Below are positions 37,761 through 48,970 of a stretch of 64,000 nucleotides of DNA, in pieces (within the stretch, counting starts at the first letter, position 1; each line of letters opens with the position of its first letter). The position numbers and the translations under genes were made by a program. Where the stretch lies: contig NCGY01000010.1 of assembly GCA_002281775.1 (NCBI GenBank), forward strand, positions 84,743 to 148,742. Reading direction: 5' to 3'. The notes under the pieces are model-generated. The model was given only the letters and a program-made list of their open reading frames with translations, had not been told where the DNA came from and did no database searches. This DNA comes from Hydrogenophilales bacterium 16-64-46. GTDB lineage: Bacteria > Pseudomonadota > Gammaproteobacteria > Burkholderiales > Thiobacillaceae.

Positions 37761-38372
37761 ATGACGCGCGCCGGACACGTCGCGCACCGCGTCTATGACC
37801 CCGTGCTGCGGACGCTGCACGGAGTCAATGCTTTGCTGATCGTGCTGCTGGGTGCGGGTGGGGTGGCCGCAGACAACTTGTCGCCCGGCGCGGCGCGGGC
37901 CTGGCTGCACGACACACACGGCCTGCTCGGCGCGGCGCTCATCGTGGGCCTGTGCTGCCGTCTGGTGTGGGGATGGGTTGGCCCTGCCCACGCGCGCTGG
38001 CGCGACCTCTGGCACCCGGCAGACTGGCGCGCGCAGCTTGCCCGGGGGCGTCTGTTTACAGCACCGCAGCGTCCGGGCCACCACCCGGTTGCCAGCCTGG
38101 CGTACCTCTCCGTCTATGCCCTGCTCGTGGCCCTGGCCGCCAGCGGACTGAGTCTGTTGGCCAGCACGCAGGGTGCGGGGCCGCTGGCCCCTGTTTTTGC
38201 CTGGGATGCCCGGCTCACCACCTGGCTGGCCGACCCGCACCGGCTGGCTGCTTGGGCCGTGCTGCTCTTCGTCTGCGTCCATCTCGCCGCGCTGGTCCTG
38301 CATGCACGCCTGCACCGCGTGCCTGTCGCCCAGAGCATGTGGAGTGGCGTGCAATATCTGGAACCCAAATGA
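37761..38372 (+). CDS. Cytochrome b561-type membrane protein
   Basis: A 203-residue integral membrane protein with four membrane segments. Possible haem-binding histidines are in RVYDPVLRTLHGVNALL, WLHDTHGLLGAALIVGL, HHPVASLAYLSVYALLVALAASG and VCVHLAALVLHARLH. This is the pattern of the cytochrome b561/Ni-hydrogenase cytochrome b family, which passes electrons between quinones and periplasmic carriers. Its stop overlaps the ATG of the SHP-like gene by 4 bp, so they should form one functional unit. Electron donor is not determined. Confidence 0.87.
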   Translation: MTRAGHVAHRVYDPVLRTLHGVNALLIVLLGAGGVAADNLSPGAARAWLHDTHGLLGAALIVGLCCRLVWGWVGPAHARWRDLWHPADWRAQLARGRLFTAPQRPGHHPVASLAYLSVYALLVALAASGLSLLASTQGAGPLAPVFAWDARLTTWLADPHRLAAWAVLLFVCVHLAALVLHARLHRVPVAQSMWSGVQYLEPK

Positions 38373-38758
38373 AAATGCGACCGTTGATCCTCGCCCTGAT
38401 GTCTCTGTTCACGGCCTCTGCCCTGGCCGATACGCCACAGCAGATTCTTGCCGTCTACCAGCAGCAGGCCGGGCAGGCCTCGGCCACACGCGGCGAGGCT
38501 TTCTTCCACGCCAAGATCACCCGCGACGGCCAGACCGAGAGCTGTGCAAGCTGCCACACCGACAACCCCAAGGCGATCGGCAAAACACGCGCCCACAAGC
38601 GCATCGAGCCGCTGGCCCCGGTGGCCAATCGCGACCGCCTCACCGACCCTGCCAAGGTGGAAAAGTGGTTCAGGCGCAACTGCAAGGATGTACTCGCCCG
38701 GGAATGCTCCGCACAGGAAAAGGCGGATTTCGTGGCTTTTCTGATTTCGGTGAAGTGA
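38369..38758 (+). CDS. SHP-like cytochrome c (DUF1924)
   Basis: The 129-residue protein has a signal peptide (PLILALMSLFTASALA) and one haem motif, CASCH near residue 59. It belongs with the DUF1924 family that includes SHP, the Sphaeroides haem protein, an unusual cytochrome c that can bind oxygen. The family features KRIEPLAPVANRDRLTD and KVEKWFRRNCKDVLARECS are clear. In Rhodobacter SHP the sixth haem ligand is an Asn next to a disulfide; the Asn of RRNC and the two cysteines (RNC, REC) match that arrangement. The role is not known, but the b561-type and dihaem neighbours are as in other SHP operons. Confidence 0.9.
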   Translation: MKMRPLILALMSLFTASALADTPQQILAVYQQQAGQASATRGEAFFHAKITRDGQTESCASCHTDNPKAIGKTRAHKRIEPLAPVANRDRLTDPAKVEKWFRRNCKDVLARECSAQEKADFVAFLISVK

Positions 38759-38759
38759 C

Positions 38760-39284
38760 ATGGGCCTCACCCGGAAAAACCTGAGCGTACTGTTCGCCAC
38801 GCTGGCAGCCAGCGGTGTGTGGCTGGGCACAAGCTGGGGCGACGGCGGCCCGACCCCGACCTTCCCTGCCGTCAGCCACAAGGCAACGGCCGCAGAATGC
38901 GCGGCCTGCCATATGGCCTACCCGGCCGGCCTGTTACCCACCCGTTCGTGGACGCGCATGATGCGCGAACTGGACAACCACTTTGGCGAAGACGCCAGCC
39001 TGTCACCCGAGGAAACGCTGGCAATCACCCGCTACCTCACCGATAACGCCGCCGACAGCCCGCGCGCCAACGAACGGTCACGCCGCATTGCCAGCGGCGT
39101 CGCGCCGGGCGATTCGCCGCAGCGCATTTCTGAAACCGCCTACTTCCGCTACCTGCACGACGAGGTGCCCGCCGGGGTGTGGAAACGTGCGAAAATTGCC
39201 AGCCGTGCGAACTGCATCGCCTGCCACACGCGTGCCGAATCCGGCAGCTTTGCCGAACGCGAAATCAAGATACCCAAGGAATAG
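38760..39284 (+). CDS. Dihaem cytochrome c (DHC-like)
   Basis: A 174-residue periplasmic protein with an N-terminal hydrophobic signal ([16 protein letters not shown]) and two haem motifs, CAACH at about residue 47 and CIACH at about residue 157. The central helical part ([30 protein letters not shown]) recalls the dihaem cytochromes that accompany SHP and donate electrons to it. It starts one base after the SHP-like stop. Partner assignment is inferred from gene order and family knowledge. Confidence 0.88.
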   Translation: MGLTRKNLSVLFATLAASGVWLGTSWGDGGPTPTFPAVSHKATAAECAACHMAYPAGLLPTRSWTRMMRELDNHFGEDASLSPEETLAITRYLTDNAADSPRANERSRRIASGVAPGDSPQRISETAYFRYLHDEVPAGVWKRAKIASRANCIACHTRAESGSFAEREIKIPKE

Positions 39285-39300
39285 CCCAAGGAATCCTGCC

Positions 39301-39627
39301 ATGTCCGAACTCATCATCGAAGACCTCGTCACCGGCAACGGCGACACCGCCGCCGCCGGCCAATACGTATCCGTGCACTACACCGGCTGGCTCACCAACG
39401 GCAGCAAATTCGACTCCAGCCTCGATCGCAACGACCCCTTCGAGTTCAAGCTCGGCATGGGTCAGGTTATCCCCGGCTGGGACCAGGGCGTGGCCGGGAT
39501 GCAGGTCGGCGGCAAGCGCAAACTGACGATTCCGCCCGAGCTGGGCTACGGCGCGCGCGGCGCGGGCGGTGTGATCCCGCCGAACGCCACGCTGGTATTC
39601 GAAGTGGAACCGCTGCGCGTCGGCTGA
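39301..39627 (+). CDS. FKBP-type peptidyl-prolyl cis-trans isomerase
   Basis: A 108-residue cytoplasmic FKBP domain without signal peptide. The active-site features [31 protein letters not shown] and [26 protein letters not shown] are complete. It catalyses proline isomerisation and may help protein folding. An AAGGAA ribosome site precedes the ATG at 39301; the open frame upstream lies over the cytochrome gene and is not coding. It is the last gene before a strong terminator and is probably part of the cytochrome transcript. Confidence 0.96.
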   Translation: MSELIIEDLVTGNGDTAAAGQYVSVHYTGWLTNGSKFDSSLDRNDPFEFKLGMGQVIPGWDQGVAGMQVGGKRKLTIPPELGYGARGAGGVIPPNATLVFEVEPLRVG

Positions 39628-39646
39628 GATCGCATTTGTTTCACCA

Positions 39647-39688
39647 ACAGGCGGGGCCGGCAGTCGCCGCCCCGCCTGTGTCTTTTTT
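39647..39688 (+). terminator. Strong Rho-independent terminator after the FKBP gene
   Basis: The arms at 39647-39656 and 39670-39679 (ACAGGCGGGG and complement) form a 10-bp stem followed by GTC and T6. It closes the cytochrome cluster. Confidence 0.9.
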
Positions 39689-39707
39689 ACCCGAGTAGAA
39701 TTCGCGC

Positions 39708-41954
<2,247 letters not shown>

Positions 41955-41984
41955 ATTTTCTTGCATCTTGAACCTGATTCTGGC

Positions 41985-42302
41985 GTGACCCCCAGCGACA
42001 TCCTGCGCGCCAAACTCAACCTCGAAACCGCGCGTCTGGCCTGGCCCGAACTCGAACGCCACTTCGCGCGCGGCGTCGTGGTCTGCGTCAAACCCGGTTT
42101 CGATCTGGTGGACGCCGCGCTCGCGGTCGCCGAAAACCGTGCCGCCCTGGTGCAGGCCTGGCTCGCCGACGGCACGCTCGCGCGGCCCGACATGAACGAT
42201 GCACAACGCTGGCACGATGCAAAACAGGGGTTCTGGGGCGTGGTCGTCGCGCCCTTCGTGCTGGTGCAGGAAACCCCGGCTTGCAGCGGCGACTCGACTT
42301 GA
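41985..42302 (+). CDS. DUF2288 family protein
   Basis: A 105-residue cytosolic protein with [29 protein letters not shown], conserved [17 protein letters not shown] and a [14 protein letters not shown] end that I recognise from DUF2288. Function unknown. GTG at 41985 was chosen, since it places VTPSD at the N-terminus; TTG at 41961 is an alternative and neither has a convincing ribosome site. Its stop overlaps the TTG start of the next gene (TTGA). Confidence 0.83.
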   Translation: MTPSDILRAKLNLETARLAWPELERHFARGVVVCVKPGFDLVDAALAVAENRAALVQAWLADGTLARPDMNDAQRWHDAKQGFWGVVVAPFVLVQETPACSGDST

Positions 42303-43033
42303 AGACACCGGTTCGACTGTCCAAACTCATGTCCGAGCGCGGCCTGTGCTCGCGCCGCGAAGCCGATGCTTACATTGAACAGGGTCTGGTTTTTGTCGAC
42401 GGCCGGCGCGTGTCCGAACTCGGCACCAAGGTCGATCCGGATTGTGCGATCCGGCTCGATGCACAGGCCCACGCACGCCAGGCCGAGCGGGTGACGATCC
42501 TGCTGCACAAACCGGTAGGCTATGTGTCGGGTCAGCCCGAGCCCGGCTACGAGCCCGCCGTTGTCCTGATCCGCAGCGAAACGCGGTGGCCTGACGACCG
42601 TGAGGCGAGGCGCTTCGACCGGGCGCAGCTGCACGGCCTGGCCCCGGCCGGCCGGCTCGACATCGATTCCACCGGACTCCTGGTCCTGACGCAGGACGGC
42701 CGCGTCGCCAGACAGTTGATCGGCGACGATTCCAGCGTGGACAAGGAATATCTCGTGCGTGTCGAAGGCCGGCTCGACGAACGCGGCCTAGCGCTGCTGA
42801 ACCACGGCCTGTCACTCGACGGCAAGAAACTGCGCCCGGCCCGGGTCGGGTGGCAGAACACCGACCAGTTGCGCTTCATCCTGCGCGAGGGCCGCAAGCG
42901 GCAAATCCGCCGCATGTGCGAGCTGGTCGGCCTGAAAGTCACCGGACTGAAGCGGGTACGCATCGGGCGCGTGCGCCTCGGCGACCTGCCGCCGGGGCAG
43001 TGGCGCTATCTGCGCGCAGACGAGCGTTTCTGA
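42299..43033 (+). CDS. RsuA/RluB/RluF-type pseudouridine synthase
   Basis: Residues 1-60 contain an S4 RNA-binding domain ([24 protein letters not shown]), followed by the RsuA-type catalytic core with [17 protein letters not shown], including the active-site Asp. The KRQIRRMCE helix near the C-terminus also fits. It is 244 residues and most like RluF/RluB. The TTG start at 42299 overlaps the preceding stop codon, as in the pseudouridine synthase at 713. The target base in 23S rRNA or tRNA cannot be assigned from the sequence alone. Confidence 0.9.
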   Translation: MKTPVRLSKLMSERGLCSRREADAYIEQGLVFVDGRRVSELGTKVDPDCAIRLDAQAHARQAERVTILLHKPVGYVSGQPEPGYEPAVVLIRSETRWPDDREARRFDRAQLHGLAPAGRLDIDSTGLLVLTQDGRVARQLIGDDSSVDKEYLVRVEGRLDERGLALLNHGLSLDGKKLRPARVGWQNTDQLRFILREGRKRQIRRMCELVGLKVTGLKRVRIGRVRLGDLPPGQWRYLRADERF

Positions 43034-43149
43034 CCGGGCATTTGTAAAAATCCCGCTGCCGGCCTTGCCCTGTGGGCGACTCAGCGTATACATTCCGTTT
43101 GCAGGTTGCGTTGCCTGCACCCTTTACCTTCATCAATGGGAGATTCCAC

Positions 43150-43449
43150 ATGCAATCGAAACTGCTCGTCGCCTTGTTTGCCGCACTGACGCTCACCGCC
43201 TGCCAGAAAGCGGAAGAAGCCGCCGCCCCCGCCATGGAAGAGGCGCAGGAAGCTGCCGGCACCGCAGTCGACGCAGCAGGCGATGCCGCGGCTGCCGGCG
43301 CTGAAGCGGCGGGTGATGCTGCCGCTGCCGCAGGCGAAGCCGTCACCGACGCCGCTGCCGAGGCAGCACAGGGTGCCGCCGATGCCGCCAACGCCGGTGC
43401 GGAAAAAGTGGAAGAAATGGCTGACAAGGCCAAGGAAGCCGCCCAGTAA
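43150..43449 (+). CDS. Small alanine-rich lipoprotein
   Basis: A 99-residue protein with a lipobox, ALTLTACQ, so Cys18 is probably lipid-anchored. The rest has a repeating pattern of Ala, Glu, Gly and Asp (for example AGDAAAAGAEAAGDAA) ending in a helix with VEEMADKAKEAAQ. It has no recognised domain; low sequence complexity limits searches. The ATG is preceded by GGGAG. A strong terminator follows, so it is a single-gene transcript; function unknown. Confidence 0.82.
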   Translation: MQSKLLVALFAALTLTACQKAEEAAAPAMEEAQEAAGTAVDAAGDAAAAGAEAAGDAAAAAGEAVTDAAAEAAQGAADAANAGAEKVEEMADKAKEAAQ

Positions 43450-43467
43450 TCGCTTCCTGCCGCAGGG

Positions 43468-43500
43468 AAAAACGGCCGGGTCTGCCCGGCCGTTTTTATT
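43468..43500 (+). terminator. Rho-independent terminator after the lipoprotein gene
   Basis: A 13-base arm at 43468-43480 (AAAAACGGCCGGG) pairs with its complement at 43485-43497 with a four-base loop, followed by a short AT tail. It works in either direction. Confidence 0.88.
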
Positions 43501-43519
43501 TGTACATTATTTATACAAA
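43499..43519. promoter_or_regulatory. Candidate operator before the RND efflux genes
   Basis: The hexamers TTTGTA (43499) and TACAAA (43514) are inverted around a 9-bp AT-rich centre, in a sequence that stands out in AT content. This spacing suits a TetR- or MarR-type regulator. The gene for any such regulator is not seen nearby. Confidence 0.4.
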
Positions 43520-43564
43520 CGGAGAGCACGGCCGCAACCTTCCCCGGGGGGCGTCGTCGATACA

Positions 43565-44587
43565 ATGCACGCATTCCGGCTCTCCCTGCCCACCATGCAT
43601 CCCCTCGCCCTCTTCCTGATTGGCCTCGCCTCACCCGCCGCCCTTGCCGCGCCGCCTGCCGCCGTCACGCTGATACCGCTGTCCGCGGCGGTAGTCCATC
43701 CCGTGCGCGAAGCGCCCGCCCAGGCGGTCTCGCTCAATCACTCAAAACTGTCAGCCGAGATTGCCGCGCGCATCGACCGCATTCCCGTCGAACCGGGTCA
43801 GCGCATCGCGCGCCACGCCGTGGTGGCCGAACTCGATTGCGGCGACGCACGACTCGCAGCCGAGCGTGCGGAGGCCGCCCTGGCTTCGGCCCAGGCGCGC
43901 CTGAAACTAGCCCGCCAGCAGTTGCAGCGCAACAGCGAACTGGCGGCCAAGAACTTCATTTCCGGCGACGCACTCGATACGCGCAAGACCGAGGTCGACG
44001 TGGTGGCGGCCGATGTGAAACTGAATCAGGCTGCGGTCAACAGCGCACACCGTGAGGTCGGTAAATGCGCGGTTAAGACGCCCTTCCCGGCCATCGTCGA
44101 GATGCGGCTGGCACAGGTGGGTGAATGGGCCAGTCCCGGCACGCCGCTGGTGCAGGTGTGGGACACCTCTCGCCTGCAACTCGCCGTGCAGTTGCAGGCC
44201 ACTGACGCCGACGCCTTGGCCGACGCTCGTTTCGTGAGCCAGGGCCGGGAATCTGCCGTGAAGCTGCTGCGGGTTTCGCCGGCGCTGGATCCGTCGGCGC
44301 GCACCCGCGAGGCGCGCTTCACCTTCGTCGGCACGCCGCCCGCCCCCGGCAGCCACGGCGTGCTGCGCTGGCGCGACCCACGCGCCTGGCTGCCAGCCGA
44401 TTATCTGGTGCGTCGCGGCAAGGCGCTGGGCGCATTCATTGCGGTCGATGGCGTGGCCCGCTTCGTTGCCCTGCCCAGCGCGCAGGAGGGCCGGCCGGCC
44501 CTGGCCACTGCCCTGCCGCGCGACGCCCGGCTCGTCGACCAGGGCCGCTTTGCGCTGCAGGACGGCATGAAGCTCACCGCACGCTGA
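43565..44587 (+). CDS. RND efflux periplasmic adaptor (membrane fusion protein)
   Basis: A 340-residue adaptor protein with a signal peptide (HPLALFLIGLASPAALA). It has the lipoyl-type half (IPVEPGQRIARHAVVAELDC), an alpha-hairpin with two long helices around residues 85-150 (AERAEAALASAQARLKLARQ) and a second half-lipoyl with KTPFPAIVEMRLAQVGEW. It links the inner-membrane pump to an outer-membrane channel. The ATG at 43565 is close to TACAAT, a possible -10; ATG at 43595 is an alternative start. The gene before the pump gene with a 7-bp gap. Confidence 0.92.
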   Translation: MHAFRLSLPTMHPLALFLIGLASPAALAAPPAAVTLIPLSAAVVHPVREAPAQAVSLNHSKLSAEIAARIDRIPVEPGQRIARHAVVAELDCGDARLAAERAEAALASAQARLKLARQQLQRNSELAAKNFISGDALDTRKTEVDVVAADVKLNQAAVNSAHREVGKCAVKTPFPAIVEMRLAQVGEWASPGTPLVQVWDTSRLQLAVQLQATDADALADARFVSQGRESAVKLLRVSPALDPSARTREARFTFVGTPPAPGSHGVLRWRDPRAWLPADYLVRRGKALGAFIAVDGVARFVALPSAQEGRPALATALPRDARLVDQGRFALQDGMKLTAR

Positions 44588-44594
44588 GTCCGCG

Positions 44595-47500
44595 ATGAGT
44601 CTCTACGCCCGTTTCATCACCAACCATCCGCTGGCGAACGTCAGCTTCGTGGTCATCCTTCTGCTCGGCGTGCTGGGTTACCTCAACCTGCCACGTGAGC
44701 AGGATCCCGAGATCAATTTCAACTGGCTGGTGGTGAACACCGTGCTGCCGGGTGCCTCGGCCGAAGACGTCGAGAAGAAGGTGACCGAGCCGCTGGAGGA
44801 AGCGATTCGCACCCTGCCCGACATCCGCTTCGTGTCCAGCACCAGTCGGGATAACTCCTCGGTGATTCTGGTGCGCTTCCGCGAGGTGTCGCAACGCCAA
44901 TTCGACAAGCATGTGACCGACCTGCGCAGGCTGGTGCAGAACAAGTACAACAGCGACCTGCCGGACGATGCGAAGGAGCCGGACGTACAGGAACTGACCA
45001 CTTCGAACGGTTTTCCCACCGCGATGGTGCTGCTCACCGGTCCCGCCGCGGACGAACGCCTGCGCGTGACCGCCCGCCGTATCAAGGACGAGATCGAACG
45101 CGTGCCCGGCGTCGACCGCGTGCTGTCGACCGGCCAGGGCGACCCCGAACTGCGGATCGAATTCGCGCCACACGAAGTCGCGGCGCGCGGCCTCACCGCC
45201 GCGCAGCTTGCCGACGCGGCCAGCGCCTGGTTTCGCGACACCTTCGCCGGCCGGGCGCGCGTAGGCGACAGCGACTGGCTGGTACGGGTGATCGGCCAGG
45301 AAGCGGATGCCGATTACCTGGGTCGCCTCACCGTGCTGTCGCCCAGCCTCGATACACCGGTGCCGCTGTCCGCGCTGGCGACAGTGGAAACGGCGCGCGC
45401 GCGTCCCGCCAGCCTCGCGGCTTCGAATGGCCAGCCGGCGGTGATCCTCGCCATCACCAAGAAAAGCCGGGTGAACACGCTGAATCTGGTGAGCGACATC
45501 AACCAGCTGGTCACGGCGCGCGCGCCTGCGCTGGAACAGGGTGGTTTCCGCCTGATGCTGTTCGACGACCAGACCGTGCCGACGAAAACCGCCATCGGCG
45601 TGATGGAGTCCAACGCCCTGCTGGGCCTTTTCATCGTGCTCGGCCTGTGCTGGCTGTTCCTCGGCACGCGTCTGGCGGTGCTGGTGAGCCTGGGTATTCC
45701 CTTCGCGCTGGCGGGCACGTTTGCGATTCTGTACGCCTTCGATTTCACGCTGTCGATCCCGGTGCTGCTCGGTGTCGTGATCGCGCTGGGGATGCTGGTC
45801 GACGACGCGGTGGTCATCACCGAAGCCATCTATTACCGCATCGCGCGCGGGGCCGACGCGCTGGCTGCCACACTCGGCGCGGTGCGCGAGGTGGGCTGGC
45901 CGGTGCTGGCGGCGGTGGCGACGACCATTGCCGCCTTTCTGCCCTTGATGCTCATGCCCGGCATCATCGGCAAGTTCATGCTGCTGGTGCCGCTGGTGGT
46001 GACGCTGGCGCTGCTGATGAGCCTGGTCGAGGCCTACTGGATGATGCCGGCGCACGTCACGGCGCTGAACGTCGATTTCACCCGGCCCTCTCGCCTGCAC
46101 GCCACACGCGAGCGCGCCACCCACACCCTGCGCGTGAAATACACCCGCATCCTGGTGAAACTCATGCGCTATCCCTGGATCGGCGGCGTCGGCGTGCTGC
46201 TGCTCTTCGTCGGCGCGCTGGGGCTGGTCATCAGCGGCGCGGTGCGCACGCAGTTCTTCGCCTTCGACCCGATCCGGCTCTTTTATGTGAGCGTCGACAT
46301 GCCGAGCGGCAGCGCCATCGAGGCTACACTGGCCGAAACCCAGCGCGTGGAAACAGCGGTACGGCGCCATCTTCGCGACGGCGAAGCGCGCGGCGTGACG
46401 AGCTACGCCGGCGTGAAATGGACCGACACCGAACCACTGTACGGCGAAGCGTATGGCCAGGTCAGCGTGTCGCTCAATCCGCGCAGTGGCGACATGCGCG
46501 ACGTGGGTGAAGTTGTCGACGCGATGCGACGCGACGTTGAAGCCCTGCCCAGCGCCGGCAAGATTTCCTTCACCCAGCTGTCTGGTGGCCCGCCGTCGCA
46601 GAAGCCAATCAAGCTGCGCCTGCTGGGTGATGACATCACCGAACTGCGCTCCGCCGCGCAGGCCCTGAAGACTGCGGTCGAGAAAATCGGCGGCACGCGG
46701 GATGTGACCGACGACGACCAGCCCGGGCGGATGCAGCTGGTGCTGCGGCTCGACGCCGAAGCGGTGAAGGCAGCCGGCCTCGACCCCGCCTCGGTGGCTC
46801 GCCTGGTGCGCCTGCATACCGAAGGCGAGATCGTGGCCGAGACCCGGTCCGGCGGCGACAAGATCGAGCTGCGCGTGCGCGGTGCCAGCGGCCAGTCCGG
46901 CGATCTCACCGACGTTCGGCAACTGCTCGCCGATCCGGTTGCCCTGCCCGGTGGCAACACGACCACGCTGGGGGCGTTGGTCGAAGCCGGCACGCGAGTG
47001 GGCTCGGCCGGCATCAAGCATTACAACCTCAAGCGCGCGATCACAATCGAATCGGACCTCGACAAGGCCCGGCTCGACACGGTGGAAGCCAATGCGCAGA
47101 TCGCCCAAGCCTGGGAAACGCTCGCGCCAGCCTACCCCAACACGCGCATCGACTTTTCCGGCGAGCTGGACGACATCAATGAAAGCCTGGGGGCGATGAA
47201 GATGCTGTTCCTGCTCGGCGTGGGTCTCATCTACCTCATCCTCGCCGCACAGTTCCGCTCCTACTGGCAGCCGTTCCTGATCCTGCTGACCGTGCCCATG
47301 GCCTTTACCGGCGTGGTGTTCGGCCTCTTTGTCACTGGCAACCCGCTGTCGCTCTATACGCTCTACGGTGTCATCGCGCTGGCCGGCATTGCGGTCAATT
47401 CGGCCATCGTCCTGATCGACGCGGCCAACGCCCGTCTCGCCGACGGCATGGGTCTGCTGCACGCCACGCTCTATGCCGCGCGCCGCCGCGTCGTGCCCAT

Positions 47501-47723
47501 CCTCATCACCACCACCACGACCATCGGCGGACTGTTCTCGCTGGCCGTGGGCCTGGGTGGCCATTCGCTGATCTGGGGGCCGATGGCGGCGAGTCTGGTG
47601 TGGGGCCTCCTGGTCGCCACCACGCTCACGTTATTCACCATGCCCACGCTGTTCCGGCTGGCGATGCAGATCGGGCCAGGCCTGCGTGCCGGTATGGGCC
47701 GCCGGCTGCTACACCGCGCATGA
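44595..47723 (+). CDS. RND-type efflux pump permease
   Basis: A 1042-residue proton-driven pump with twelve membrane segments and two large periplasmic loops. The family start YARFITNHPLANVSFVV and a conserved PREQDPEI are present, as are the transmembrane proton-relay Asp pair in LGMLVDDAVV and the GIAVNSAIVLID segment. The sequence resembles the multidrug or acriflavine branch rather than metal exporters. No outer-membrane channel gene follows, so the pump likely shares a TolC-like protein from elsewhere. The stop overlaps the start of the glycerate kinase by 4 bp. Confidence 0.94.
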   Translation: MSLYARFITNHPLANVSFVVILLLGVLGYLNLPREQDPEINFNWLVVNTVLPGASAEDVEKKVTEPLEEAIRTLPDIRFVSSTSRDNSSVILVRFREVSQRQFDKHVTDLRRLVQNKYNSDLPDDAKEPDVQELTTSNGFPTAMVLLTGPAADERLRVTARRIKDEIERVPGVDRVLSTGQGDPELRIEFAPHEVAARGLTAAQLADAASAWFRDTFAGRARVGDSDWLVRVIGQEADADYLGRLTVLSPSLDTPVPLSALATVETARARPASLAASNGQPAVILAITKKSRVNTLNLVSDINQLVTARAPALEQGGFRLMLFDDQTVPTKTAIGVMESNALLGLFIVLGLCWLFLGTRLAVLVSLGIPFALAGTFAILYAFDFTLSIPVLLGVVIALGMLVDDAVVITEAIYYRIARGADALAATLGAVREVGWPVLAAVATTIAAFLPLMLMPGIIGKFMLLVPLVVTLALLMSLVEAYWMMPAHVTALNVDFTRPSRLHATRERATHTLRVKYTRILVKLMRYPWIGGVGVLLLFVGALGLVISGAVRTQFFAFDPIRLFYVSVDMPSGSAIEATLAETQRVETAVRRHLRDGEARGVTSYAGVKWTDTEPLYGEAYGQVSVSLNPRSGDMRDVGEVVDAMRRDVEALPSAGKISFTQLSGGPPSQKPIKLRLLGDDITELRSAAQALKTAVEKIGGTRDVTDDDQPGRMQLVLRLDAEAVKAAGLDPASVARLVRLHTEGEIVAETRSGGDKIELRVRGASGQSGDLTDVRQLLADPVALPGGNTTTLGALVEAGTRVGSAGIKHYNLKRAITIESDLDKARLDTVEANAQIAQAWETLAPAYPNTRIDFSGELDDINESLGAMKMLFLLGVGLIYLILAAQFRSYWQPFLILLTVPMAFTGVVFGLFVTGNPLSLYTLYGVIALAGIAVNSAIVLIDAANARLADGMGLLHATLYAARRRVVPILITTTTTIGGLFSLAVGLGGHSLIWGPMAASLVWGLLVATTLTLFTMPTLFRLAMQIGPGLRAGMGRRLLHRA

Positions 47724-48970
47724 ACCCGCGCGAACTGCTGATCGCGTCTTTCCGCGCGGCGGTCGCGGCGGCCGATCCCGCCCAGCGCGTGCCGCCGCAT
47801 CTGCCACCGCCACCGCGCGGGCGCACGCTGGTGGTCGGCGGCGGCAAGGCGGCGGCGAGCATGGCGGTTGCCGTCGAGGCACACTGGCCTGCGTCAGTGC
47901 CGCTGTCGGGTCTGGTCGTCACGCGTTACCGGCATGGCCTGCCGACACGGCGCATCGAGGTCGTCGAAGCCAGCCATCCGCTACCCGACGGACGCGGCGA
48001 AGCTGCGGCCCTGCGCATGTTGGAACTGGCTGGCCAGCTTGGCGAAGACGATCTGCTGCTGGCCCTGATCTCGGGCGGTGGCTCCAGCCTTCTGGCCGCG
48101 CCGGTCGCAGGCGTCAGCCTCAAGGCGCTGCGCCAGCTCACCAAGGCGCTGCTCGCGGCAGGCGCGACCATCCAGGATATCAACACCGTGCGCAAGCACC
48201 TCACCCGGCTCTCCGGAGGCCAGCTCGCACGCGCTGCGAACGGCGCACGCGTGCTGGCGCTGATCATCTCCGACGTGGTCGGCGACGACCCCACCCATAT
48301 TGCCTCCGGCCCCTGCGCACCTGATCCCACCAGCTGCGCGGATGCCCTTGTCGTATTGACCCACTTCGGCATCGTGCCGCCCGCAAGCATCCTTGACCAC
48401 CTCGAAGGTCATCGCTCGAATCAAGACACAGCCCGGCCGGATGCCCCCTGCTTCTCGCGTACAGAAAACCGGGTGATCGCCAGCGCACGCGCGAGTCTCG
48501 ACGCCGCCGCACAGGTCTTCGAAGCGCAAGGCATTCCGGCCATCGTGTTATCCGATTGCGTGTCCGGCGATGCCCAGGCCGTCGCCCGACACCATGCGGC
48601 GCTGGTCCGTACGATCTCCCGACGGCCGCTGGCCCTGCTCTCCGGCGGGGAAACCACGGTCACGCTGCGCCCGGAACATGGACGCGGCGGGCGCAATGCC
48701 GAATTCCTGCTGGCGCTCGGCTGTGCACTGGGGGAACCGGGTGCCTGGGCGCTGGCCTGCGACAGCGACGGCATCGACGGCAGCGAGGACAACGCGGGCG
48801 CGCTGCTGACGCCGGATACGCTGACGCGTGCCCGGTCACAGGGGTTCGACGCGGTGTCCTGCCTGGCCGTGCACGACAGTCACGGCTTCTTCGCCGCCCT
48901 CGGCGATCTGATCGTCACCGGGCCGACGCGCACCAACGTCAACGACTACCGAGCACTGTTACTCACTTAG
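47720..48970 (+). CDS. Glycerate 2-kinase / MOFRL family (TtuD- or GckA-like)
   Basis: A 416-residue enzyme, phosphorylating glycerate to 2-phosphoglycerate, or annotated in older databases as hydroxypyruvate reductase. Signature regions are LVVGGGKAAASMAVAVEA, ALISGGGSSLLAAP, KHLTRLSGGQLARAA and, near the end, SGGETTVTLRPEHGRGGRN of the MOFRL domain. ATG at 47720 overlaps the RND gene stop, so it is probably translated from the same transcript, an odd partnership. It overlaps the convergent SAM hydroxide gene by 12 bp. Confidence 0.9.
   Translation: MNPRELLIASFRAAVAAADPAQRVPPHLPPPPRGRTLVVGGGKAAASMAVAVEAHWPASVPLSGLVVTRYRHGLPTRRIEVVEASHPLPDGRGEAAALRMLELAGQLGEDDLLLALISGGGSSLLAAPVAGVSLKALRQLTKALLAAGATIQDINTVRKHLTRLSGGQLARAANGARVLALIISDVVGDDPTHIASGPCAPDPTSCADALVVLTHFGIVPPASILDHLEGHRSNQDTARPDAPCFSRTENRVIASARASLDAAAQVFEAQGIPAIVLSDCVSGDAQAVARHHAALVRTISRRPLALLSGGETTVTLRPEHGRGGRNAEFLLALGCALGEPGAWALACDSDGIDGSEDNAGALLTPDTLTRARSQGFDAVSCLAVHDSHGFFAALGDLIVTGPTRTNVNDYRALLLT

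Noticed and set aside
44574..47564. A 996-residue open frame on the minus strand opposite the RND pump gene
   Set aside because: It is His/Arg/Gln-rich with no domain, and the plus-strand pump is certain. High GC content leaves long antisense frames open.
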